From NCBI GenBank assembly GCA_036823195.1, contig DAISGI010000048.1, positions 1 to 16,979 on the forward strand: 16,979 nt of DNA, written 5' to 3'. Source of the stretch: UBA4874 sp002399435. Lineage in GTDB: Bacteria; Bacillota; Clostridia; Caldicoprobacterales; DTU083. Made by a program: the position numbers and the translations under genes. The stretch's first letter is position 1. Each line of letters begins with the position of its first letter. The notes beneath the pieces were generated by a model. It was not told the origin of the DNA. It ran no database searches and saw only the letters and a program-made list of their open reading frames with translations. Below, one piece after another: positions 1 to 6,181 of this stretch.

Positions 1-1154
1 GCTTCCTTGCTCCATTTGTTCAGGATTTGATCGGCGGAGAGCTTGCCTTCCCGCAAATCCGTGTTCCCGGATGCAAGGTCAATATGATAATGTCCCCCTT
101 TGGAAGACGGCGGATTAAATGCAAACTGCCCTGGGTACATTTCCCGGATCGTGCACATAAGCCGCACTCCAAGCTCTACGGCACGGACTGCTTTGGGCTC
201 TTTAATATGGATCTGTACCCCATAGCAGCATTTTCCGGCGTGTTTTCCAAAGGAAGGGATGAAAAATGCCGGACTGAACGCAAGACCGGGACAGTGTTCC
301 CGGTTCATCTGATCGGAAAGTGCAATCGGATTGATATATGGTGCGCCGATTGTGGTAAAGGGAGTGGTGGTTCCGCGCCCTTCTGAAACATTTGTTCCGG
401 AGAACAGGCAGGTTCCGTTGTAAACCAGAATGGAATCGAGAGTAGGCAGATTGGGACTGGGTTTGACAAAAGGCAGACCGGTTTCATTGAAATACATTTC
501 ACGGTTCCAGCCCTGCACGGGAATCACAACCAGGTCGCAGTGCAGATGATGCTCGCCGTTGTAATACTGTGCCATTTCACCCATTGTCCAGCTGTGACGA
601 ATCGGGATTTGCGTCAGTCCAATAAAGGAAAGCAGATCCTTTGTATGGCAGTTGCCTTCCAGCACGGCTCCGCCGATTGGATTGGGGCGGTCCAGCACCA
701 CCATCTTTTTGTCCGCAGCTGCACAGGCACGCATGGCATAAAAGAGAGTGGAAGCATAGGTATAATATCGTGACCCGACATCCTGAATATCGAAAACCAT
801 CATATCGATCTGATCCAGTGCTTCCCTGGAAGGCTGATACATCTGATCCTTTGCACTGTTGTTTCCGGAAGAAATGGAATCTTCATACAGGCTATAGGCT
901 GGCAGTCCAGAGAACCGGTCGATATAAAAGGAAACTTTTTCTCCCGGTTCGAGAATTCCCCGCACTCCATGTTCAGGAGAGAACAGCACACGGAGGTTAA
1001 ACTTTTCTTTCAAGACATCAATACTGGTTTTCATATTGCGGGCAAGACCAGAGTATCCGGTAATCAGGCCAAGCCGGGCGTTGCTGAAAACACGCTGGCA
1101 CTCCTTTGTTCTGTCAATTCCGGTCAGGACACCAACAGTCATGGATTCCATCAT
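1..1154 (-). CDS. DUF1343 / NamZ-like exo-beta-N-acetylmuramidase (3' end outside window)
   Basis: This is a DUF1343 (YbbC/NamZ, GH171) protein. Characterised members remove terminal N-acetylmuramic acid from peptidoglycan fragments during cell-wall recycling. I translated the frame by hand because it has no stop inside the window: 384 codons are present, so only the extreme C-terminus is missing. Family landmarks, numbered from the first ATG, are SPEHG at 59-63 (its Glu belongs to the proposed active site), FDIQDVGSRYYTY at 121-133 and LDRPNP at 154-159. Three in-frame ATGs lie at 1154, 1151 and 1142. A GAAGGAAAGG sequence just upstream places the start at 1154 or 1151. No signal peptide is visible, whereas the Bacillus enzyme is secreted, so this copy may act in the cytoplasm on imported muropeptides. 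It follows the lipoprotein gene by about 40 bp and is probably co-transcribed with it. The family call is firm; the exact substrate is inferred. Confidence 0.85.
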   Translation of the reverse strand, partial: MMESMTVGVLTGIDRTKECQRVFSNARLGLITGYSGLARNMKTSIDVLKEKFNLRVLFSPEHGVRGILEPGEKVSFYIDRFSGLPAYSLYEDSISSGNNSAKDQMYQPSREALDQIDMMVFDIQDVGSRYYTYASTLFYAMRACAAADKKMVVLDRPNPIGGAVLEGNCHTKDLLSFIGLTQIPIRHSWTMGEMAQYYNGEHHLHCDLVVIPVQGWNREMYFNETGLPFVKPSPNLPTLDSILVYNGTCLFSGTNVSEGRGTTTPFTTIGAPYINPIALSDQMNREHCPGLAFSPAFFIPSFGKHAGKCCYGVQIHIKEPKAVRAVELGVRLMCTIREMYPGQFAFNPPSSKGGHYHIDLASGNTDLREGKLSADQILNKWSKE

Positions 1155-1193
1155 CCTTTCCTTCAATGAGTCTTGCAGTATCTCTGCTGCGTG

Positions 1194-2087
1194 TTACAGA
1201 GCATCTCCCTTTTCGCCGGACGGTATATTTTCCGGATTCAATCCATCGATGTCAATGGCGTTCTTTTTTACCTCTTCCGGAATCTGAATCGGCTTCACCT
1301 TGTTATAGGAATTCACGGTCATTGACAAAGTGATTTCTTTTATTTTGGCAGCATTTTTTTCATCCTTTCCGAAAATCTTTGCATCATTCAGATCACCCAG
1401 ATTCGCTGTAATTTTGGCGGGTAAACTGGAATCCTTATAAATATAAATATCCATGTTAATGTTTATGCGATCCGGATCCAAAACATTTGAAATATCTTTT
1501 GCCATATCTCCAAGAGAGGAAAACAGTTCCTTTACATATTCTCCCTTTAGTGTAACCCTCAGCAGATAAGCATCTTTCTTGCCGACTTTCTGCAGTTTAT
1601 CATCCAGGGAAGCTTTAATCTTTTTATCAACGATTGCCTGGTACACATCCTTTTTGGCGAGTGTATCCATATTTAATTTTTTATCATTGGAAGCCAGTTT
1701 CATCCACTTGCCGGCTAATAAAGTGTATGCCATATATCCACCGTCAGTTTTGACAGAATAACTCTCGGTATCGGTCTCAATGCGGATTGGCCCGGACATG
1801 GACAACTTCCCTGAAGAATGGATCGCCGGCTTCGGTGCCAGGATGGACTGAACATCCATATTCAGCTTCATGCCCAAATCACCACCATTTATACCAATGG
1901 CCGGATTGGAGGGAAATGTCATTTTCAAATCAACTTCTGTGGCTCCATCCACAGACTTCAGATTCTTCATGGCTTCCACTACGTTTTTCGCAACGCTTAT
2001 TGGGGTTGGTCTCGCGCAGCCGGATAAAAGTCCCATAAGGATGGTGATTGTGGAGAGGAGTATTATCGCTTTCCGGTATTTTTTCAA
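1194..2087 (-). CDS. Lipoprotein, DUF6612-like (LolA/LppX-type fold suspected)
   Basis: A secreted lipoprotein of 297 residues. I chose the TTG start at 2087 because a full AAAGGAGG lies 7 bases before it; an upstream ATG at 2123 has no such site and would put a charged stretch before the signal peptide. The N-terminus is KKYRK, then a hydrophobic segment (residues 7-21), then the lipobox LSGC with Cys24 as the lipidation site. The mature part resembles DUF6612-type Firmicutes lipoproteins: an early helix (AKNVVEAMKNLKSV), then strand-rich sequence with many Lys/Asp, and an IYIYKDSSLPAKI segment near residue 210. The function of such proteins is unknown; a lipid or hydrophobic-ligand carrier is suggested only by fold analogy. 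It is the first gene of a probable two-gene operon with the NamZ-like enzyme, which hints at an envelope role. The lipoprotein call is strong and the family call moderate. Confidence 0.75.
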   Translation of the reverse strand: MKKYRKAIILLSTITILMGLLSGCARPTPISVAKNVVEAMKNLKSVDGATEVDLKMTFPSNPAIGINGGDLGMKLNMDVQSILAPKPAIHSSGKLSMSGPIRIETDTESYSVKTDGGYMAYTLLAGKWMKLASNDKKLNMDTLAKKDVYQAIVDKKIKASLDDKLQKVGKKDAYLLRVTLKGEYVKELFSSLGDMAKDISNVLDPDRININMDIYIYKDSSLPAKITANLGDLNDAKIFGKDEKNAAKIKEITLSMTVNSYNKVKPIQIPEEVKKNAIDIDGLNPENIPSGEKGDAL

Positions 2088-2102
2088 ATGAGTTCCTCCT
2101 TT

Positions 2103-2121
2103 GCAGCGCTGATAGCGCCGC
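2103..2121 (-). promoter_or_regulatory. 5'UTR hairpin abutting the lipoprotein SD
   Basis: On the minus strand, GCGGCGC, a 5-base loop and GCGCTGC form a 7-bp GC-rich stem with one G-U pair. It ends exactly where the AAAGGAGG site (2095-2102) begins. A stem this close could modulate ribosome access. No T-run follows it, so it is not a terminator. Confidence 0.45.
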
Positions 2122-2144
2122 AACTTGTTCTAATGATCTGTTAA

Positions 2145-2153
2145 ATTATATCA
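2145..2153 (-). promoter_or_regulatory. Extended -10 promoter of the lipoprotein-NamZ operon
   Basis: On the minus strand the sequence reads TGATATAAT, a perfect sigma-A -10 box with the extended TGN element. The -35 is poor, which fits an extended -10 promoter. It lies about 58 bp upstream of the TTG start and leaves a short leader containing the hairpin at 2103-2121. Confidence 0.6.
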
Positions 2154-2184
2154 TAGTTCCTGCATTTTTGATACAATGGAGGTA

Positions 2185-2218
2185 ATGGAAATAGCAACTA
2201 AAGTATGGGATGAAAAGC
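2185..2218 (+). CDS. Possible gene start cut off by the assembly gap
   Basis: An ATG at 2185 opens a frame reading MEIATKVWDEK into the N gap. GGAGG at 2178-2182 precedes it, but only 2 bases separate the two, which is unusually short. TACAAT at 2172-2177 could be a -10 box that would start a nearly leaderless transcript. Eleven codons do not allow a family call. The position, divergent from the lipoprotein operon, fits a real gene start, but chance is a serious alternative. Confidence 0.2.
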
Positions 2219-2318
2219 NNNNNNNNNNNNNNNNNNNNNNNNNNNNNNNNNNNNNNNNNNNNNNNNNNNNNNNNNNNNNNNNNNNNNNNNNNNNNNNNNN
2301 NNNNNNNNNNNNNNNNNN
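2219..2318. other. Assembly gap (100 N), true length unknown
   Basis: Exactly 100 N, the conventional placeholder for a scaffold join of unknown size. The two flanks do not match each other, so sequence is really missing. The right flank starts in a tandem repeat, a likely cause of the break. Confidence 0.95.
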
Positions 2319-2319
2319 G

Positions 2320-2350
2320 TCTCCTGCCAGATGGAGATAATGGCAGGAGA
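2320..2350. repeat. Perfect 10-bp inverted repeat beside the gap
   Basis: TCTCCTGCCA at 2320-2329 and TGGCAGGAGA at 2341-2350 are exact reverse complements separated by 11 bases. The right arm is the start of the first 21-bp direct repeat. On the minus strand it lies downstream of the ABC operon and could fold as a 3' hairpin; any T-run would lie inside the gap. Confidence 0.6.
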
Positions 2351-2403
2351 TTTTGTTACAGTGGCAGGAGATTTTGTTATAATGGCAGGAGATTTTGTTT
2401 TGG
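2341..2403. repeat. 21-bp tandem repeat, 3 copies
   Basis: Three head-to-tail copies begin TGGCAGGAGATTTTGTT at 2341, 2362 and 2383, and differ only in the last four bases. Copies 1 and 2 end in ACAG and ATAA. The second junction reads TTGTTATAATGG, which contains a consensus -10 hexamer. The array may extend into the gap. Confidence 0.85.
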
Positions 2404-2410
2404 GCATTTT

Positions 2411-2683
2411 TTACACCATCATCAAACCAAAAGCAGCAATGCCCACAACCGCATAAAGACCGTTTACCAGAAGACAGATTTTCATAAGGCTATTCTGCAC
2501 CTTTGCTTTCATATAGGAGGCTATGGTAAATATGCCGCTGAGAATCATAAAGGCTGCGTAGCAGGCTATGATGATTCCCGCTGCAGGGGATTTCAACGCC
2601 CAGTCCAGCGTCCTGAGCGGAAAGATGGTCCACGGTATAAACATCATGAGGGTGCTGATGCCGGTAAGAATTTTATATTTCAT
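2411..2683 (-). CDS. Small three-helix membrane protein, last gene of the ABC operon
   Basis: A 90-residue hydrophobic protein with three predicted membrane segments (about 5-22, 34-57 and 67-89). Its ATG at 2683 has a good AAAGGGGAT site and lies 5 bp after the stop of the preceding permease, so it is almost certainly part of the same transcript. I do not recognise a named family. By position it could be an accessory subunit or a small immunity protein of the exporter, since antimicrobial-peptide exporter operons often end in small membrane proteins. That role is inferred from context only. No known catalytic motif is visible. Confidence 0.7.
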   Translation of the reverse strand: MKYKILTGISTLMMFIPWTIFPLRTLDWALKSPAAGIIIACYAAFMILSGIFTIASYMKAKVQNSLMKICLLVNGLYAVVGIAAFGLMMV

Positions 2684-2688
2684 TGAAT

Positions 2689-3459
2689 TTATCCCCTTTC
2701 AACTTGTCCGAAACGGAAACAGGACAGGAGCAAACAAATAATTGTAATCCCAGCTGCAACAGGCAGCCATGGAACCCATTTGATGGGTGCTGTGGAAAGA
2801 CGCGTGGCCAGTTTTCCATATTCCGATACAATAACGAAGAATGGATAGGCCATGGGATAGACAAACCACACTTTTGTATTGATCATCAAAACGGACGGTA
2901 CGATGGAAGCGAGCCCGAATCCGATGGAAAAAATGGGAGTCCGGATCCATACGGAGAGGAGCCAGAAAAACGTCAGCATGGGAATGGAGGCCAGTAAAAT
3001 GGAACCTGCCTGTTTAAATACATAGGACAGTGGCAGCAGGAAGTTATAGTCCTGTGTCCGGGAAGCAATGCCTGCACTGACCCCATACATACCGATGGTC
3101 ATCAGAATCTGGGCTGCCGCCAGTGACAGCAATACCATAAATTTGGCAAAACACAGCTTTGCGGGACAGACTGGAAGGGACAGCATTTTCAGAATGCCAT
3201 GATGGTTTCGTTCCGTCTGCTGAAGCAATACGGTGCAAACGACCATGCTTGCGGGAAACAGGAATGCTGCCATTCCCATGAATCCCTGTATGAAAAAATT
3301 GTTTTCCGGTGAAATGCCTTCCGCCTGCATTTTAAAGTTCATATCAGCATGGATGACGGAGGGCAGCCAAAGAATGACCGTTCCCAGAAACAAAAGAATC
3401 AGGATCCTGGATCGGCGGATCTTCCGGAACTCCACTCCGACAAGGGTAAAAAATTTCAT
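2689..3459 (-). CDS. ABC-2 type permease, lantibiotic-immunity (MutG/LanG-like)
   Basis: A 256-residue integral membrane protein with about six hydrophobic segments (17-37, 61-80, 104-130, 150-171, 175-193, 229-248). The N-terminal FRKIRRSR and the cytoplasmic ERNHHGILKMLSLPV segment after the second helix are typical of permeases in the LanE/LanG immunity exporters, where they contact the ATPase. Its ATG overlaps the stop of the upstream permease in an ATGA (3456-3459), indicating translational coupling. It probably pairs with the permease at 3456-4187 as a heterodimer that expels a lantibiotic or bacitracin-like peptide from the membrane. Family assignment is by pattern recognition; the substrate is unknown. 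Confidence 0.8.
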   Translation of the reverse strand: MKFFTLVGVEFRKIRRSRILILLFLGTVILWLPSVIHADMNFKMQAEGISPENNFFIQGFMGMAAFLFPASMVVCTVLLQQTERNHHGILKMLSLPVCPAKLCFAKFMVLLSLAAAQILMTIGMYGVSAGIASRTQDYNFLLPLSYVFKQAGSILLASIPMLTFFWLLSVWIRTPIFSIGFGLASIVPSVLMINTKVWFVYPMAYPFFVIVSEYGKLATRLSTAPIKWVPWLPVAAGITIICLLLSCFRFGQVERG

Positions 3460-4187
3460 GTAAACCGCCTCCTTATATTGGCAAACAGGGCTCCTGCAAT
3501 ACCGATCGCCCCAATTTCGATGGGCACGGCAAGTAGTAATTTACCGGCCGTGTGCGCTGGCAGGCTTTTGGGGATCTGAAAAAGCAGCGCATAGGGAAAC
3601 AGTGACCATGCAAAGTTTCCGGAAGGCAGCATTGTGGCTGTAAACACGCAAATGACACCGATTCCCAGGGAAATCCACATATTTTCACACACTGAGGCGA
3701 TGAAAAGCGAAAGCAGCATAGCCGGCATCATCAGGAGCAAAAAGTATCCAAAGTTTTGAAGCAGCTCCAGGATGAGCCCATGAAAGCCTTCAGGCAGCGG
3801 AAACCAGCGGAAGGAACAAAATCCAACTGCAGCCGCTTCCAATGCGAGAATGACAATGCAGGCAGCAGCCATCAACAGAAACTTATCCACAAACAGTCTG
3901 CCTCTTCTTATCGGCAGGGCAGCCATTTTCCCAATGGCATGATTCTCATACTCCGTATGATACAGAATGCAGGTACCGACCAGAACAAGCAGTATGTTCA
4001 GCATGGCCATCATCTGCCAGTTTGCATCAAGCAGGATCCGGACGGGAGGCTTGCCCTGTCCGGTATAGAGTTCGGAACGGAAGGCCATATTCAAAACGGG
4101 AACCATGGCGGAAAACAGCCCGCCAAGCAGCAGCGCCGGAAAAAAACCGGTTCGTTTCATTTTTTTGCATTCCGGGAACACGCTCAT
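3456..4187 (-). CDS. ABC-2 type permease, lantibiotic-immunity (MutE/LanE-like)
   Basis: A 243-residue membrane protein with about six hydrophobic segments (15-35, 57-77, 102-124, 146-166, 171-188, 216-236). The segment EYENHAIGKMAALPIRRGR (80-97) corresponds to the conserved E-N-H plus LPI loop of LanE/MutE permeases. The ATG at 4187 overlaps the ATPase stop (ATGA, 4184-4187) and is preceded by GGAGG, so translation is coupled. Together with the next permease it would form the membrane part of an ABC exporter giving resistance to a membrane-active peptide. The two permeases share the same layout and loop motif, consistent with ancient duplication. Substrate not determinable from sequence. 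Confidence 0.8.
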   Translation of the reverse strand: MSVFPECKKMKRTGFFPALLLGGLFSAMVPVLNMAFRSELYTGQGKPPVRILLDANWQMMAMLNILLVLVGTCILYHTEYENHAIGKMAALPIRRGRLFVDKFLLMAAACIVILALEAAAVGFCSFRWFPLPEGFHGLILELLQNFGYFLLLMMPAMLLSLFIASVCENMWISLGIGVICVFTATMLPSGNFAWSLFPYALLFQIPKSLPAHTAGKLLLAVPIEIGAIGIAGALFANIRRRFT

Positions 4188-4939
4188 CTCATGCCTCCTG
4201 TCTGCCGGTTATCCGCTTCAATCAGAGAGAGAAAAGAGTCCTCCAGGTTCTCCGTAGGGAACCCCTGAGCTCCGGCTCTTTGCTTCAGTTCCTGCAGCGT
4301 CCCTTCAAACAAAAGACGCCCGTGATTCAGGATGCCGATAGAGTCCGCCATCCGTTCCATTTCGGACAGCAGATGGGAAGATATCAGTACCGTACAGCCA
4401 AATTGCTGCGGCAGGGAACGAATGAGGGCCCGTATTTCATGGATCCCCACGGGATCCAGCCCGTTTGTCGGCTCGTCCAGAATCAGAATCGGGGGTCTGC
4501 CGATCAGGGCGCTGGCCAGGCCCAGTCTCTGTTTCATGCCAAGAGAGTATTTTCCGGCAAGCCTTTTTCGGTATGGAGTCATGCCTACAATCTCCAGTGC
4601 TTCGGAAACAGCGGACTTTGGCAGACCCAGGATTCTGCGGACAATTTCCAGATTTTCCTCTCCGCTTAAGTTTCCATAAAAAGCAGGGGATTCAATGAGG
4701 GATCCGACCTCTCCCAGAATCTCCATCCTGTTTTCCGGATATTTTTTGCCGTCAATTACAAAGGTACCGCGCGTAGGTTTGGTCAATCCCAGCAGCATTT
4801 TCATCGTCGTGGATTTTCCTGCCCCGTTGGGGCCGAGAAAGCCATAAACTTTTCCTCCTGGTATGTGAAGATGGATATCGGATACGGCGGCAAAGTCCCC
4901 ATAGGTTTTGGTCAGGTGACTGGATTCAATGATATTCAT
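4184..4939 (-). CDS. ABC transporter ATPase, bacitracin/lantibiotic export type (BcrA/LanF-like)
   Basis: A complete 251-residue ATPase. Walker A is GPNGAGKST (36-44), the signature is YSLGMKQRLG (131-140, the SLGMKQ variant usual in BcrA/LanF rather than LSGGQ), Walker B is ILILDEP (151-157) and the switch His is 189 in SSHL. At the Q-loop the residue is Glu83 in SLIESP; this E-loop is a hallmark reported for lantibiotic-immunity ATPases such as NukF. It energises the two downstream permeases. The start at 4939 is only 14 bases from an assembly gap. The duplicated contig end at 5054-5108 restores the upstream AAAGGAG site with 9-base spacing, confirming this start. Divergent from the two-component system, which probably induces it. 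Confidence 0.92.
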   Translation of the reverse strand: MNIIESSHLTKTYGDFAAVSDIHLHIPGGKVYGFLGPNGAGKSTTMKMLLGLTKPTRGTFVIDGKKYPENRMEILGEVGSLIESPAFYGNLSGEENLEIVRRILGLPKSAVSEALEIVGMTPYRKRLAGKYSLGMKQRLGLASALIGRPPILILDEPTNGLDPVGIHEIRALIRSLPQQFGCTVLISSHLLSEMERMADSIGILNHGRLLFEGTLQELKQRAGAQGFPTENLEDSFLSLIEADNRQTGGMR

Positions 4940-5108
4940 ATCTTTCTGCTCCTNNNNNNNNNNNNNNNNNNNNNNNNNNNNNNNNNNNNNNNNNNNNNNN
5001 NNNNNNNNNNNNNNNNNNNNNNNNNNNNNNNNNNNNNNNNNNNNNNNNNNNNNCCATAGGTTTTGGTCAGGTGACTGGATTCAATGATATTCATATCTTT
5101 CTGCTCCT
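4899..5108. other. Unmerged contig overlap: 55-base duplication around 100 N
   Basis: Bases 4899-4953 and 5054-5108 are identical (55 of 55) and are separated by exactly 100 N (4954-5053). A shared end of 55 bases is what a de Bruijn assembler with k=55 leaves at two adjacent contigs. The true sequence is most simply continuous, with one copy and no gap. The second copy creates a false second start of the ATPase. Confidence 0.9.
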
Positions 5109-5139
5109 TTCCCGTTTGTTTTGTCTTTTCGGTTTGCAT

Positions 5140-5196
5140 TGATTTCATTGATTGAATTGAATGCATTGATTGTATTGATTGCATAGGTTGTATTGA
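5140..5196. repeat. Low-complexity ATTGA-rich tract
   Basis: A degenerate array of ATTGATT, ATTGAAT and TGCATTGATT units. Read on the minus strand, in frame with the ABC ATPase, it would encode a SIQSM-rich extension starting at an ATG at 5184. That ATG lacks a ribosome binding site, so the extension is probably not translated. Confidence 0.6.
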
Positions 5197-5225
5197 TTTT
5201 GCTTTTTTCTCATTTCATACCCCTT

Positions 5226-5297
5226 CTCTTTTTGCTTCTTATCTGTTCCAGCTTTTTGCTTCTTATCAGTTCCAGCTTTTTGCTTCTTATCAGTTCC
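5226..5297. repeat. 24-bp tandem repeat, 3 copies
   Basis: Three 24-bp units at 5226-5249, 5250-5273 and 5274-5297 share the core CTTTTTGCTTCTTATC. The last two are identical; the first differs in its first two bases and one near its end. It lies in the divergent region between the ABC operon and the response regulator. Because 24 is a multiple of 3, several frames stay open through it and give spurious ORFs on both strands. Confidence 0.85.
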
Positions 5298-5366
5298 GGC
5301 TTTCCCTCTTTCCCTTTCTTACAGAAACATTCTACCGATCCAACCTTGCAGCAACCTTTCCCCTTC

Positions 5367-5384
5367 CTTACATCTGTCTTACAT
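5367..5384. promoter_or_regulatory. CTTACAT direct repeat, candidate response-regulator box
   Basis: CTTACAT occurs at 5367-5373 and again at 5378-5384, an 11-bp period, one helical turn. This is the arrangement bound by head-to-tail dimers of OmpR/PhoB-family regulators. It sits about 36 bp upstream of the -10 box at 5420, just above the -35 region, a usual activator position, and may serve both divergent transcripts. Confidence 0.5.
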
Positions 5385-5416
5385 TTCGCCGGAAGGTGAT
5401 AAAAGAAAGCGCCCTG

Positions 5417-5425
5417 TGCTATAAT
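5417..5425 (+). promoter_or_regulatory. Extended -10 promoter of the two-component operon
   Basis: TGCTATAAT at 5417-5425 is a perfect TATAAT with the extended TGN motif. The -35 position is poor (TGATAA at 5397-5402), consistent with an activator-dependent or extended -10 promoter. The regulator start codon is about 45 bp downstream. Confidence 0.65.
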
Positions 5426-5469
5426 GAAATCATGCGAAAGGACGGAAACGGAAGGAAGGCGGAGTTCCT

Positions 5470-6174
5470 GTGGCCTCGGAATATTTAAAGACAAAACGCA
5501 TCCTGCTTGTCGATGATGAGCCGGAGCTTCTGGATATGGTGGGCTCCATCCTGACGGAGGGTGGATTTGAAAGGATAAAAACAGCAGGCAGTGTGAAGGA
5601 AGCGATTGCGGCAGCAGAGGAATTCTATCCGGAGCTGGCAATCCTGGATGTGATGCTTCCGGACGGAAGTGGTTTTTCTTTAATGAAGGAACTGAGGGAC
5701 AGCGGGGATTATCCGATCTTGTTCCTGACGGCCCGGGGCGAGGAGGAGGACAAGTTCAAAGGCTTTGGACTGGGAGCCGACGATTACATGGTCAAGCCGT
5801 TTTCGCCGAAGGAGCTGCTGTACCGCATCATGGCCATTCTGCGGAGATGCTATAAAGAGGAGGATTCCCTGGTAAAGCTGTGCCACAGTGAAATTGATTT
5901 TGCCCGTGCGGAGGTTGTAAAAGGTGGAAAATCCATTCCCCTCACTGCAAAGGAACATGCGCTGCTGCTGGCTTTGTATCGAAACGCAGGCCGCATCGTG
6001 TCCATCGACGCCCTGTGCGAAGCAGCCTGGGGCGAGAACCCCTTTGGCTATGAAAACTCGCTGATGGCCCACATACGCCGGATCAGGGAAAAAATAGAGC
6101 AAAATCCTTCCCGGCCTGTATCCCTTCTGACCGTCAAGGGGCTGGGATATAAACTGATGGTGGAGGGAGACTGA
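5470..6174 (+). CDS. OmpR-family response regulator
   Basis: A 234-residue response regulator. The receiver domain (about 9-125) has acidic pocket Asp15/Asp16, phosphoacceptor Asp60 in AILDVMLP, Thr87 in FLTARG and Lys109 in VKPF. The DNA-binding winged helix (about 135-230) shows the usual PLTAKEHALLLAL start and the TVKGLGYKL wing. The GTG start at 5470 has a GGAG site 5 bases upstream. The sensor kinase follows after 7 bp. Divergent from a lantibiotic/bacitracin-type ABC exporter, so it probably senses cell-envelope antimicrobial stress through its kinase and activates the exporter and possibly itself. Domain calls are firm; the regulon is inferred from position and from the CTTACAT repeat upstream. 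Confidence 0.93.
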   Translation: MASEYLKTKRILLVDDEPELLDMVGSILTEGGFERIKTAGSVKEAIAAAEEFYPELAILDVMLPDGSGFSLMKELRDSGDYPILFLTARGEEEDKFKGFGLGADDYMVKPFSPKELLYRIMAILRRCYKEEDSLVKLCHSEIDFARAEVVKGGKSIPLTAKEHALLLALYRNAGRIVSIDALCEAAWGENPFGYENSLMAHIRRIREKIEQNPSRPVSLLTVKGLGYKLMVEGD

Positions 6175-6181
6175 GAGTCGG

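Noticed and set aside
2341..2403. Considered as a CRISPR array
   Set aside because: The 21-bp units are directly adjacent with no spacers, and no cas genes are present. The same reasoning excludes the other tandem arrays.
5054..5184. A second, longer start of the ABC ATPase with a SIQSM-rich N-terminus
   Set aside because: It arises from the duplicated contig end, and the upstream ATG at 5184 has no ribosome site. The internal ATG has an AAAGGAG site.
5193..5399. Hydrophobic plus-strand frame (LLLISSSF repeats), considered as a small toxin or peptide precursor
   Set aside because: It begins at a TTG without a ribosome site, and its hydrophobic repeats are just the 24-bp repeat translated. 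A minus-strand frame through the same array is equally open.
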